Assembly: GCF_002020355.1 (NCBI RefSeq)
Contig: NZ_MPZV01000003.1
Span: forward strand, 1-64,000
DNA from: Thioclava sediminum
Lineage (GTDB): Bacteria > Pseudomonadota > Alphaproteobacteria > Rhodobacterales > Rhodobacteraceae
Reading direction: 5' to 3'
DNA: 64,000 nucleotides
A program made the position numbers and the translations under genes. The notes below the pieces were generated by a model. It was not told the DNA's origin, ran no database searches, and saw nothing but the letters and a program-made list of their open reading frames with translations. Positions 35,927-43,867 of the stretch are shown here, piece after piece; the first letter of the stretch is position 1; the number at the start of each line of letters is the position of its first letter.

Positions 35927-36566
35927 TTTATGCCCCCCGATCGATGGCAGTGGTCGGGCAACACGCGTCTTTTGTGACTGGAGGAATCTTGCCGCCTCAG
36001 GGGGCATCTGTCAGGCGAGAAATTGTAGAGAAATGTAGATTTCTAAAATATGAGAGGCGTTTCGCGCAATAATATTGCGCATCGTGGCGCACTCACTGAC
36101 CTGCGGTGCGCCATCGGCGGAGTTTTGAAACGCGCATGAAAACGGCCCCGCCGGCCGAGCCTTGGGGACAGACGCTCGGTGGCCGGCGGGTTTCGCGAAA
36201 GGCTCTTCGAGCAGACTCGAACGGGTGAGGTAGCCCCAACCCTCCGCGAATATCCAAGTATACCCCCGCGCGGCGCGCGCGGCATTATTGGGCGTCAATC
36301 GCAGCCATGACCGCGCAGGCTGCGGCCCTTGTCGCAGGTTGCGCATCAGCGCTCGGGTTTCGGTCCGCGCTCCGACCCAATCCAGTGCCTGAAGTGTGAA
36401 AAGACGTGTTGCCCCTCCGGGCGCCCTGCGTGGATTGGCAAAACCCTGCCCAGAGAGCGCACCGAACCGGGTCTGCGCGGTTCGCATTGACGGCGGTCAA
36501 TGGCGCGGCGGGCCGGATGCGGTTTAGCTGAACGGGCCTTATAGCCAAGCTCGAAGGAGTGTGCGG
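35927..36566. other. 640-bp intergenic region with a GC-rich hairpin
   Basis: No convincing gene. A long imperfect inverted repeat lies at 36147-36190 (CCCCGCCGGCCGAGC against GCTCGGTGGCCGGCGGG), flanked by AAAA and TTT, which could terminate transcription in either direction. An FNR-like box occurs at 36487-36500. A minus-strand frame at 36011-36487 has no recognisable features. Confidence 0.5.
36487..36500. promoter_or_regulatory. palindromic FNR-like box upstream of the 107-residue gene
   Basis: TTGACGGCGGTCAA is a perfect 5+5 palindrome around a 4-base spacer (TTGAC/GTCAA). Its centre is about 73 bp before the ATG at 36567. Confidence 0.65.
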
Positions 36567-36890
36567 ATGTTTCGTTGGATCACCCCAGAAAACAGCCCTG
36601 ACCTTCTCCCGCTGCCGCGTAAGCCACGGCAGGACAGTTGCGGGCCGAAGACCATTCCCTGGCCTTTGTCGGGGGCGCGCGCTGAGGAAACGGGACCGGA
36701 TCGCGCGCTGGAAGTCTCTGCGCTGAGCGACCTCGGGCTCTCGACGCAGGAAATCGCGCGCTATCTCGGTCTCGCCCTGCAGGAGGTCGCCCGGCTGCAA
36801 GAGGCGGATCTCGACCTCGGCGCAAGTCTCGACAACAACATGACCCCGGTCTATCGCACCCACGCGAAGGGTATGCGCCGCGTGGGGTGA
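36567..36890 (+). CDS. small hypothetical protein with an HTH-like segment
   Basis: The 107-residue protein begins MFRWITPENSPDLLPLPRK and has a helix-turn-helix-like stretch LSTQEIARYLGLALQEVARL near residues 56-75, followed by a short tail. I do not recognise the family. The ATG at 36567 has AAGGAG at the correct spacing; a GTG at 36561 is too close. Its upstream FNR-like box suggests membership in the low-oxygen regulon. It could be a small adaptor or DNA-binding protein. Confidence 0.65.
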   Translation: MFRWITPENSPDLLPLPRKPRQDSCGPKTIPWPLSGARAEETGPDRALEVSALSDLGLSTQEIARYLGLALQEVARLQEADLDLGASLDNNMTPVYRTHAKGMRRVG

Positions 36891-36906
36891 GCGGGCAGCT
36901 CGGCGA

Positions 36907-37875
36907 TCAACGGCGGGTCATGGTCACCGCCATCTGGCAGAGGATCTCGAACATCACCGAGACGCCGAGGAAAGCGGTCGCGCCGGAGGCGTCGAAGGGC
37001 GGGGAGACCTCGACCAGATCGGCGCCGACGATGTTGACCCCGTCGAGCAGGCGGACCACCTGCAGCGCCTGATAGGAATTGGGGCCGCCAACCTCGGGCG
37101 TGCCGGTGCCAGGGGCGAAGGCCGGGTCGATGAAGTCGATATCGTAGGAGAGATAGGTGGCTTTGGTGCCGACGATCTCGCGCGCCTCGGCCATCACATC
37201 CTCGACGCCGCGGGCATGGAATTCCTCGATCGGGATCACGCGCACGCCGACGCTATCGGCGAAATCGCGATCCTCGCTGTCATAGGTCGAGCCGCGAATG
37301 CCGATCTGCACGACGCGTTTCGGGTCCAGGAGACCCTCTTCGATGGCGCGGCGGAACGGCGTGCCGTGGGTGTACATGTTGCCGCCGAAATAGCTGTGGA
37401 ACAGGTCGGTATGGCTGTCGAAATGCACCATGCCGAGCGGCTCGGGCGTGCCCAACGCACGCAGGATCGGCAGTGAATTGAGGTGATCGCCGCCCGCCGT
37501 GATCGGGCGGATGCCATGGGCGCGGACGGTCTCGAAGAACCGGGTGATCCGGTCCATCGCATCCTGAATGTCGGCGGGGTTCGGGGCCACGTCGCCGAGG
37601 TCGGCGCAATTGACCATCTCGAAGGGGCGCATGCCGGTCGCGCCGTTCTGCGCCCGGATCATCGTCGAGAGATCGCGCAGCTGGCGTGGCCCGTGGCGCG
37701 GGCCGGGACGGTTGGTGGTGCCGGAATCCCAGGGGCTGCCGATGAACCCGACCTGCACATCCTTCAGGCGCGGATTGTCGAGTTCGACATGCGGCAGGCG
37801 CATGAAGGTCGGCACGCCCGCGAAGCGCGGCAGATCGAAGCCGGAAACCGGGTGGAAAAGGGGATCGCTGGACAT
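36907..37875 (-). CDS. ureohydrolase family enzyme (agmatinase-like)
   Basis: A 322-residue enzyme of the arginase/agmatinase fold with the metal-binding motifs GGDH near residue 128, HFDSHTD near 151 and SYDIDFIDP near 224. These bind a dinuclear Mn (or Ni) centre that hydrolyses a guanidino group to urea. The family covers agmatine, guanidinobutyrate, guanidinopropionate and guanidine; the substrate is not decided by these motifs. It is downstream of an ABC transporter and two SDRs on the same strand, so the substrate is probably imported. Confidence 0.85.
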   Translation of the reverse strand: MSSDPLFHPVSGFDLPRFAGVPTFMRLPHVELDNPRLKDVQVGFIGSPWDSGTTNRPGPRHGPRQLRDLSTMIRAQNGATGMRPFEMVNCADLGDVAPNPADIQDAMDRITRFFETVRAHGIRPITAGGDHLNSLPILRALGTPEPLGMVHFDSHTDLFHSYFGGNMYTHGTPFRRAIEEGLLDPKRVVQIGIRGSTYDSEDRDFADSVGVRVIPIEEFHARGVEDVMAEAREIVGTKATYLSYDIDFIDPAFAPGTGTPEVGGPNSYQALQVVRLLDGVNIVGADLVEVSPPFDASGATAFLGVSVMFEILCQMAVTMTRR

Positions 37876-37888
37876 GGGGTCGCTCCTG

Positions 37889-38620
37889 TCAGGTCATGAC
37901 GCTGCCACCGTTCACGCCGAAGCATTGACCGGTGATGAAATTGCTCTGCGGGCCCGCGAGATAGCAGGCCATCGCGGCGATATCCTCGGGCTGGCCGAAC
38001 CGGGCGAGCGGCGTCGCCATGTCGATTGCCAGCTGTTCGGGGCTCATCGAGGCGGGGCTCGTCATATCGGTCTCGATCGAGCCCGGCGCGATGGCGTTGA
38101 CGAGGATCTTTGGCGCCAGCTCGCGCGCCAGCGTCCGGGTCAGCGCGATGATCGCGCCTTTCGAGGCGGTATAGGCGGACATTTCCTCGCGCCCCAGAAA
38201 GCCCAGATCGCTTGCGATATTGATGATCCGGCCTTCCTCAGTGCGGCGCACGAAAGCGCGCGACGCAAGGAATGTGCCGCGCAGGTTCACCGCGATCACC
38301 CGGTCGAATTCGTCGATCTTCGTCTCGGCAATCGGGCTCTCGCGCAGGATGCCCGCGTTGTTCACGAGAATGTCGATCCGCCCGAACCGGGACATGACGG
38401 CGTCGAACATCCCCTCGACCTGTGCCTCGTCGGAGACATCGGCGGGCAGGGATTCCGCCTCGGTCAGCTTTTGAAGCTCGGCCAGCGTGTCCTGCGCCTG
38501 CGCGTCGTCGGGATGACAGAAGGCGACTTTCGCGCCCTGTTCGGCCAGCGCCAGCGCGATGGCGCGCCCGATCCCGCGCGAGCCGCCGGTGACCAGCGCG
38601 ACTTTTCCCTGAAGGTTCAT
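37889..38620 (-). CDS. SDR family oxidoreductase
   Basis: A 243-residue classical SDR: GGSRGIGRAIA cofactor loop near residue 12, NNAG near 83, catalytic Tyr and Lys in MSAYTASKGAI near 148-152, and APGSIETDM near 180. Similar to 3-oxoacyl-ACP reductase FabG but placed in a catabolic cluster. The ATG at 38620 overlaps the stop of the upstream SDR by four bases. Confidence 0.88.
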   Translation of the reverse strand: MNLQGKVALVTGGSRGIGRAIALALAEQGAKVAFCHPDDAQAQDTLAELQKLTEAESLPADVSDEAQVEGMFDAVMSRFGRIDILVNNAGILRESPIAETKIDEFDRVIAVNLRGTFLASRAFVRRTEEGRIINIASDLGFLGREEMSAYTASKGAIIALTRTLARELAPKILVNAIAPGSIETDMTSPASMSPEQLAIDMATPLARFGQPEDIAAMACYLAGPQSNFITGQCFGVNGGSVMT

Positions 38621-39384
38621 GACATTACCTCGCCGCGGTCGACGTTGAGCGCCTGACCGGTGATATTCGCGCCCGCCTCGGACGCGAGGAACATATACGG
38701 ATCGGCCATATCGGCGGGCACCATCAGCCCGTCGATCGCCTGCGCAGCCATGATCTCGGCTTCGACCTCGGCCTCGCTGCGGCCGCTGGATTCCGCCAGT
38801 TCCCGCAGCGAATTGGCCGCCGGTCCGGTTTTCACCCAGCCGGGGCAGATCGCGTTGACGCGGATGCCGCGGGGGCCCAGTTCCTGCGCCCATGTCCGGG
38901 TCAGGCCCAGAAGCGCGTGTTTGCTCGCGACATAGGCCGAGAAGCCCGGCACGGCGGTGCGCGCCCAGATCGAGGCGGTGTTCAGGATGCGCCCGCCTTC
39001 GGGGATGCGCGAGATCAGCGCGTCGGTCACGTTCTGTGTGCCGGTGATGTTGATCGCCACGATCCTCTCGAAGGTCGCATTGCCCAACGGGTTCGCACCG
39101 TTGAGCGGGGTGGGGCGTTCGAGGCCTGCATTGTTCACCAGCACATTGACGCGTTCGATATCCGCCAGCGCTTCGGTCACCATCGCGGCGTCGGCGATGT
39201 CGCAGCGGATTGCGCGTACCTTGCCAGGCAGGCTTTCGGCAGCGTCATAGATAGTCTCGGTTTCGGACAGGATGATCAGATCGGCGCCCGCGCGCGCGAA
39301 GCCTTCGGCAATGCCATAGCCGATCCCGCTCGAAGCGCCGGTGACCAGAACGGTCTTGTCGGTGAAGTCGAATGTCACGCTCAT
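38617..39384 (-). CDS. SDR family oxidoreductase
   Basis: A 255-residue classical SDR with GASSGIGYGIA near residue 16, NNAGLERPTPL near 87, and the catalytic FSAYVASKHALLG with Tyr and Lys. The ATG at 39384 overlaps the ABC ATPase stop by four bases and its own stop overlaps the next SDR, so three genes are tightly coupled. The substrate is unknown. Confidence 0.88.
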   Translation of the reverse strand: MSVTFDFTDKTVLVTGASSGIGYGIAEGFARAGADLIILSETETIYDAAESLPGKVRAIRCDIADAAMVTEALADIERVNVLVNNAGLERPTPLNGANPLGNATFERIVAINITGTQNVTDALISRIPEGGRILNTASIWARTAVPGFSAYVASKHALLGLTRTWAQELGPRGIRVNAICPGWVKTGPAANSLRELAESSGRSEAEVEAEIMAAQAIDGLMVPADMADPYMFLASEAGANITGQALNVDRGEVMS

Positions 39385-40175
39385 TCCTTGCCGCGTCCTT
39401 CCTCTCGCATCAGCCGCATCAGATGGGCCTCCAGATCGGAGTAGCCGTCGAGTTTCACGGCCCTTTCCTTGTCGGCGATGCGTGCGCCTTGCTTGAACTC
39501 GGGCACGATCACCTCTTTCACGCGGCCCGGATGGCTCGAGAGAAAAACGATCTTGTCGGCGAGGAAGATCGCCTCCTCCAGATCGTGGGTGACGATCACC
39601 ATCGTCGTGTTGGTCTTCTCGGCGACGTCGATCATCAGCTCCTGCATCAGCCAGCGGGTCTCGGCATCGAGCGCGCCGAAGGGCTCGTCCATCAGCAGCA
39701 CTTCCGGGTCGTTGGCCAGCGTGCGCGCGATGGCCACGCGCTGACGCATCCCGCCCGAGAGCTGCGACGGGTAGGCCTCGGCGAATTTCCCGAGCCCCAC
39801 GAGATTGATGAAACGTTCGGCCCGCTCGCGGCGCTCGGCGGCCGGGACGCCGTTGATCTGCATCCCGAACTCGACATTCTTGCGCACCGTCAGCCAGTCG
39901 AAGGAGGTATAGGCCTGAAAGACCATGCCCCGGTCGCGGCCCGGTCCCTCGACGCGGCGGCCGCCGATGACGATCTCGCCGCCGCTCGGGGTCTCGAGCC
40001 CTGCGATCATGCGCAGGATCGTCGATTTCCCGCAGCCCGACGGGCCGAGCAGGACACAGATCGAGTTGCGTTCGACGGTGAAGCCCGCGCCCTCGACGGC
40101 GACCAGCTTGCGCCCGCCCGAGAGCTCGAATTCCTTCGATATCTCGCGGATTTCCAATGCGGTTTCGGCACTCAT
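39381..40175 (-). CDS. ABC transporter ATPase (nitrate/taurine type)
   Basis: The 264-residue ATPase has Walker A GPSGCGKST near residue 46, the Q-loop, the signature LSGGMRQR near 140, Walker B VLLMDEPFGALD and the H-loop VTHDLEEA. Its closest relatives by look are TauB/SsuB/NrtD. The ATG at 40175 has GAGAAAGG upstream; a GTG at 40181 would overlap the permease stop. Confidence 0.9.
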   Translation of the reverse strand: MSAETALEIREISKEFELSGGRKLVAVEGAGFTVERNSICVLLGPSGCGKSTILRMIAGLETPSGGEIVIGGRRVEGPGRDRGMVFQAYTSFDWLTVRKNVEFGMQINGVPAAERRERAERFINLVGLGKFAEAYPSQLSGGMRQRVAIARTLANDPEVLLMDEPFGALDAETRWLMQELMIDVAEKTNTTMVIVTHDLEEAIFLADKIVFLSSHPGRVKEVIVPEFKQGARIADKERAVKLDGYSDLEAHLMRLMREEGRGKE

Positions 40176-40177
40176 GG

Positions 40178-40978
40178 TCACGCCTTTCTCAGATAGGGGA
40201 AGGCCCAGCGGTGCAGGGCGGAGAAAGTGAGGTCGAAGAGCAGCCCCAGCACGCCGATCACGACGATCCCCGACAGGATTTCATCGGTGTTCAGGAAGCG
40301 TCGCGCGCGCATCATCATCGCGCCGATACCGGTGGTGGAGGCGACGATCTCGGCGATCACCAGATAGGTCCACGTCATCGCCAGCATCTGGCGCATCGCG
40401 GTGACGATATCGGGCAGCACGGCGGGGAAGATCACCCGGGCCACGACCTTGTGGCGCGGTGCGCCCAGCGTCAGGGCGGTCTCGACCAGCTCCTCGCGCA
40501 CATTCTTGGTGTGGTCCATGATCAGGGTGATCAGGAAGAAGATCACGCCGAGGAACAGCAGCGCCAGTTTCGGCGCCTCGCCGGTCCCGAACCACATCAG
40601 CAGGATCGGGATGAAGGACGGCGCGGGGAGGTAGCGCCACGCTGAGACGAAGGGCGCGAAGAAGGCCTCGATCGCGGGGAAGGACCCCATCATCACACCC
40701 AGCGGCACCGCGACCGCACTGGCAAGCGCGAAGGCGATCAGCACGCGGCTGATGGAGATCAGGACGTCGCTGCCGAACCCGCGGCTGAAGAACAGATCGA
40801 AGGTGGTCGCGAAGACCTGCTGCGGGGCAGGGACGAGAAGCGGGTTCACCAGACCGCTGGCCGAGGCGACGATCCAGATGCCGAAAAACAGCACCCAGAT
40901 GGCGAGCGCGGAAAGCAGCTTCTGACGGCGGCTCACGGGCTTGCGCAGCTGGAGAAAGGGAGTGGGTCGGGCGCTCAA
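40178..40978 (-). CDS. ABC transporter permease (nitrate/taurine type)
   Basis: A 266-residue protein with six membrane segments and the EAA loop LGAPRHKVVARVIFPAVLPDI near residue 175, typical of SsuC/TauC permeases. The only good start is a TTG at 40978 with GGAG 8 bases upstream. It lies between the binding protein and the ATPase. Confidence 0.88.
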   Translation of the reverse strand: MSARPTPFLQLRKPVSRRQKLLSALAIWVLFFGIWIVASASGLVNPLLVPAPQQVFATTFDLFFSRGFGSDVLISISRVLIAFALASAVAVPLGVMMGSFPAIEAFFAPFVSAWRYLPAPSFIPILLMWFGTGEAPKLALLFLGVIFFLITLIMDHTKNVREELVETALTLGAPRHKVVARVIFPAVLPDIVTAMRQMLAMTWTYLVIAEIVASTTGIGAMMMRARRFLNTDEILSGIVVIGVLGLLFDLTFSALHRWAFPYLRKA

Positions 40979-41036
40979 GGTAGATGCTCCGGCTTGGGGG
41001 AAGGGAAGCGCCGGGGATCGGCGCTTCCCGAGGGGG

Positions 41037-42098
41037 TCAGTGTGCGGTCAGGCTCTGGCGGTAGCCGGACTTGACCAGATCGCCCATCAGCGAGCAGTCG
41101 ATGCCTTTCGATGCGTCGATCTTGTTTTCCATCAGACCGAGCTTGATCCACCAGTCATTGGTCATCGCGATCGAGTCGACCATCGAACCGTTGGCCATGC
41201 CGAGCGGGCCTTCGCCGTCGAGCACGCCGCACAGGCGGGCGGATTCGTCGAAGTCCATCATGTAGATGCCGCCCTCGAAGGACTTGCCGTTGGTCCCGAT
41301 GACGTAGCCGATATCTTCCTCGGGCCACTGCAGGAACGACGCGAGCATCTTGTTGGTCTCTTCGGTGTGCTGGTTCCAGTAGGCCAGCCCTTCCCAACGC
41401 GCTTTCAGCACGGCCAGAGCCGCTTCGCGGTCATTGGCGATGAAGTTCTTGTTCATATACAGAGCGTCCATGAAGATCCCGGTCTTCAGCATCTCCGGAT
41501 CGGCGGTGTTCACGATGGACCGCGCGCCGGGCTTTGCCTCGAGGACCTTGGAGATCCACGGCTCGTACATGTAGGCAGCCGACAGATCGCCCGACATCAT
41601 CGGACCGACGGCTTCATCGGCATTCAGGTTCACCCACTCGACCTGATCGGGGGTGATGCCCTCGGAATCGAGCCAGATCCCCATCAGCAGCTGACCGATA
41701 TAGGCCTGCGGGGCCGAGACCTTTTTGCCGGGCAGGTCGGCGGGCTCGGTGTCGGGAGCGAGAATGACGTGATCGACCCCGTAGGAGGGGTTGAGCTGGG
41801 CTACGTTGACCACATCGGTGCCGCGATCCACGACCAGCGGCGTGTAATCGGCGGTGCAGCCATAGACGTCGAGTTGACCCGCGGCGAGGGCGGCATGACC
41901 GCCCAGCGGATCTTCGAAGATCGTGATGTTCAGGTCGTAATCGGGGATCAGGTTCTTTTCCTTGGCGACTTCGAGCATGGCATAGCCCGGCCAGGAGACG
42001 CAGACCCCGACATTGACGGTTTCAGCGGCGGCAGCGGAGAGGCTGCCCGCGGAGAGGGCGACCGCGGAGGCGGCGGCGAGTTTGAGTACGGAGCGCAT
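41037..42098 (-). CDS. ABC transporter substrate-binding protein (NrtA/TauA-like)
   Basis: A 353-residue periplasmic protein with a signal peptide (residues 1-24, AAA). The mature N terminus VNVGVCVSWPGYAMLEVAKEK and the later GGHAALAAGQLDVYG are typical of NMT1/TauA-type binding proteins for small organic ions. The ligand is unknown; genes nearby suggest a nitrogenous compound. The ATG at 42098 was chosen because the upstream frame crosses the operator region. Confidence 0.9.
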   Translation of the reverse strand: MRSVLKLAAASAVALSAGSLSAAAAETVNVGVCVSWPGYAMLEVAKEKNLIPDYDLNITIFEDPLGGHAALAAGQLDVYGCTADYTPLVVDRGTDVVNVAQLNPSYGVDHVILAPDTEPADLPGKKVSAPQAYIGQLLMGIWLDSEGITPDQVEWVNLNADEAVGPMMSGDLSAAYMYEPWISKVLEAKPGARSIVNTADPEMLKTGIFMDALYMNKNFIANDREAALAVLKARWEGLAYWNQHTEETNKMLASFLQWPEEDIGYVIGTNGKSFEGGIYMMDFDESARLCGVLDGEGPLGMANGSMVDSIAMTNDWWIKLGLMENKIDASKGIDCSLMGDLVKSGYRQSLTAH

Positions 42099-42144
42099 AA
42101 GCGGACCTCGCTGTTGGTATGGATTCTTGATCTTGTACAAAAAC

Positions 42145-42175
42145 TTTATTCGATAAAAACTTTTATGCAATAAAA
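42145..42175. promoter_or_regulatory. paired palindromes, candidate TetR operator
   Basis: Two palindromes sit side by side in the AT-rich divergent region: TTTATTCGATAAA at 42145-42157 and TTTTATGCAATAAAA at 42161-42175, centres 17 bp apart. They lie between the binding-protein gene and the TetR gene, the usual place for a TetR-family operator. Confidence 0.6.
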
Positions 42176-42236
42176 AATTTGTCTTGACCAAAGATGACCA
42201 ATTGCCGAAAACTGTTCGCAACCCTAGGAGGACTCA

Positions 42237-42869
42237 GTGAGCAACCTGCGCGCCCAACAAAAACAAGACCGTCGCAACCGCATCGTCACATCGGCCAAAG
42301 AGCTTTTTCGCGAGAAGGGCTATGACAAGACGACGATCGAGGCGATCGCGGTGGCTGCCGGCGTCTCGGGCGTGACGGTCCATAACTACTATGGAACCAA
42401 GGCCGGGGTCCTGCTCGCGCTGGTGATCGAAAGCGACAAACAGCTGCTGGAGCGGCTCGATTCGACGCTGCCCGGGCCGGAGGCCGAGCTCGTCGAGCTG
42501 ACGGTGGCCTTCGCGCACGAGATCATGGTTCACGCGATGCAGACGCTGGAGAAAGACATTTGGCGTCAGGTCATCGCGGCAGTGACGATCGAGGCGGGGA
42601 CGCAGCTCTCCAAGGCCTATTTCAAGCTCGACGAACAGCTCGCCTCGGTGCTGGTGCGTCGGATCGAGGCGATGCAGCGGGACGGGCGGCTCAGCGCCGA
42701 TCTGAACCCGCTCCATCTGGGCCGGGCGCTGTTCCAGCTGCAAAACGCCCGTTTCATCCAGTTCATTTCCACCGACGCCGCGCGCCGGGACGAGATCGAG
42801 ACCTGGCTGCGCAACGATCTCGTGGCGCTGTTCTCGGTGATGCTCCCGGTGCCCGCCGATCCTTCCTGA
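42237..42869 (+). CDS. TetR family transcriptional regulator
   Basis: The 210-residue regulator has an N-terminal TetR HTH (IVTSAKELFREKGYDKTTIE and VSGVTVHNYYGTKAGVLLA, residues 16-61) and a helical ligand-binding domain. The start is a GTG at 42237 with AGGAGG upstream. It is divergent from the ABC/ureohydrolase operon and 12 bp upstream of the deacetylase gene, so it probably controls both. Confidence 0.92.
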   Translation: MSNLRAQQKQDRRNRIVTSAKELFREKGYDKTTIEAIAVAAGVSGVTVHNYYGTKAGVLLALVIESDKQLLERLDSTLPGPEAELVELTVAFAHEIMVHAMQTLEKDIWRQVIAAVTIEAGTQLSKAYFKLDEQLASVLVRRIEAMQRDGRLSADLNPLHLGRALFQLQNARFIQFISTDAARRDEIETWLRNDLVALFSVMLPVPADPS

Positions 42870-42881
42870 GCGGAGAGTGAC

Positions 42882-43742
42882 ATGTTTCTCAACCCGATCA
42901 CCTGGCCCGAGGGCAAGCGCAGCGCCGCCTGCGTGACCTTCGATATCGACGCGGATTCGCTGATCCGCACGGCCCGTCCCGAAGATGCCGAACTGCGTCT
43001 GCAGCCGATCTCGATGGGCCGCTACGGGCCGACGGTCGCCGTGCCGCGCATCCTCGAGACCTATCGTCGTCTGGGCCTGACCCAGACTTTCTTCATGCCC
43101 GCTTGGGTGATGCAGAATTACCCTGAGACGGTCGACTCGATCCTAAAGGCGGGGCACGAGATCGGGCATCATTCGTGGATGCACGAAGACCCGATGGAGC
43201 ATTCCGACGACCGCGAGGCGGAGCTGTTCGAACGCGCGCTGGAGGTTCATGTCACGATGACCGGGCGGAAGCCGCGCGGCTATCGCGCCCCGGTCTATTC
43301 CTTCACGCCCGCGATGCTCAACCGGTTGATCGAGCACGGGTTTCTCTATGACAGCTCGATGATGGCTGACGAGTTGCCCTATCTGGTCGAGACCCCGAAA
43401 GGCAGCCTGATCGAGGTCCCGCCGCATTGGGGCACTGACGATTGGCCGCCCTTCGCGCATTTCGGCGAGATCGACTACCTGATGCCGATCCGCGCGCCCT
43501 CGGACGGCATCCGCGCTTTCGCCGAGGAATTCGACGCGATGCACGAGGCGGGCGGGTTCTGGATGCCGGTGCTGCACCCGTTCCTGACGGGCCGTCTGGC
43601 GCGCTGGCGCGAGATGGAGGGTCTGCTGGAGCGCGCGGTGGAGGCGGGCGACGTCTGGTTCGCGCCGATGGAAGAGATCGCCAGCCATGCGAAAGCCGGA
43701 GCGGCGACGCTGCGCCGGGAACGGATCGGGATGGAGGGGTAA
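42882..43742 (+). CDS. polysaccharide deacetylase family hydrolase
   Basis: A 286-residue NodB-fold enzyme without signal peptide. The metal-binding pieces are FDIDAD near residue 26 and IGHHSWMHEDP near 93, followed by RAPVYSF near 130. Cytoplasmic members of this branch (PuuE, HpPgdA type) cleave C-N bonds of small imides or amides, not polysaccharides. Position in a nitrogen-compound cluster fits that reading. It is probably co-transcribed with the TetR gene. Confidence 0.82.
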   Translation: MFLNPITWPEGKRSAACVTFDIDADSLIRTARPEDAELRLQPISMGRYGPTVAVPRILETYRRLGLTQTFFMPAWVMQNYPETVDSILKAGHEIGHHSWMHEDPMEHSDDREAELFERALEVHVTMTGRKPRGYRAPVYSFTPAMLNRLIEHGFLYDSSMMADELPYLVETPKGSLIEVPPHWGTDDWPPFAHFGEIDYLMPIRAPSDGIRAFAEEFDAMHEAGGFWMPVLHPFLTGRLARWREMEGLLERAVEAGDVWFAPMEEIASHAKAGAATLRRERIGMEG

Positions 43743-43790
43743 CGCCCGCGCTGCGCGGAAAAACCGTTATCGACCTGCGGATATAAATGC

Positions 43791-43815
43791 GCCGCGGCGC
43801 TGAAAAGCGCCGCGG
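43791..43815. terminator. hairpin between the deacetylase and the autotransporter
   Basis: GCCGCGGCGCT at 43791-43801 pairs with AGCGCCGCGG at 43806-43815 around GAAA. It lies between convergent genes and may stop transcription from both sides; the T-run is weak on the plus side (TGTCTTCGTTT). Confidence 0.6.
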
Positions 43816-43839
43816 TGTCTTCGTTTAGGGCTGTGAGCG

Positions 43840-43867
43840 CTCAGAACTTCGCGCTCAGAACTTCGCG
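43840..43867. repeat. perfect tandem 14-bp duplication at an autotransporter stop codon
   Basis: CTCAGAACTTCGCG occurs twice without gap (43840-43853 and 43854-43867). On the minus strand the first-read copy encodes the terminal AKF plus stop, and the second copy repeats it in the 3' untranslated region. Confidence 0.8.

Noticed and set aside
36011-36487. A 158-codon minus-strand frame between the FNR-type gene and the 107-residue gene.
   Set aside because: It runs through the strong hairpin and has no signal, membrane or domain features.
36907-37875. Naming the ureohydrolase a guanidine hydrolase or agmatinase.
   Set aside because: The visible metal motifs are shared by all ureohydrolases, and no hypA/hypB-like nickel genes are adjacent, so the substrate cannot be chosen.
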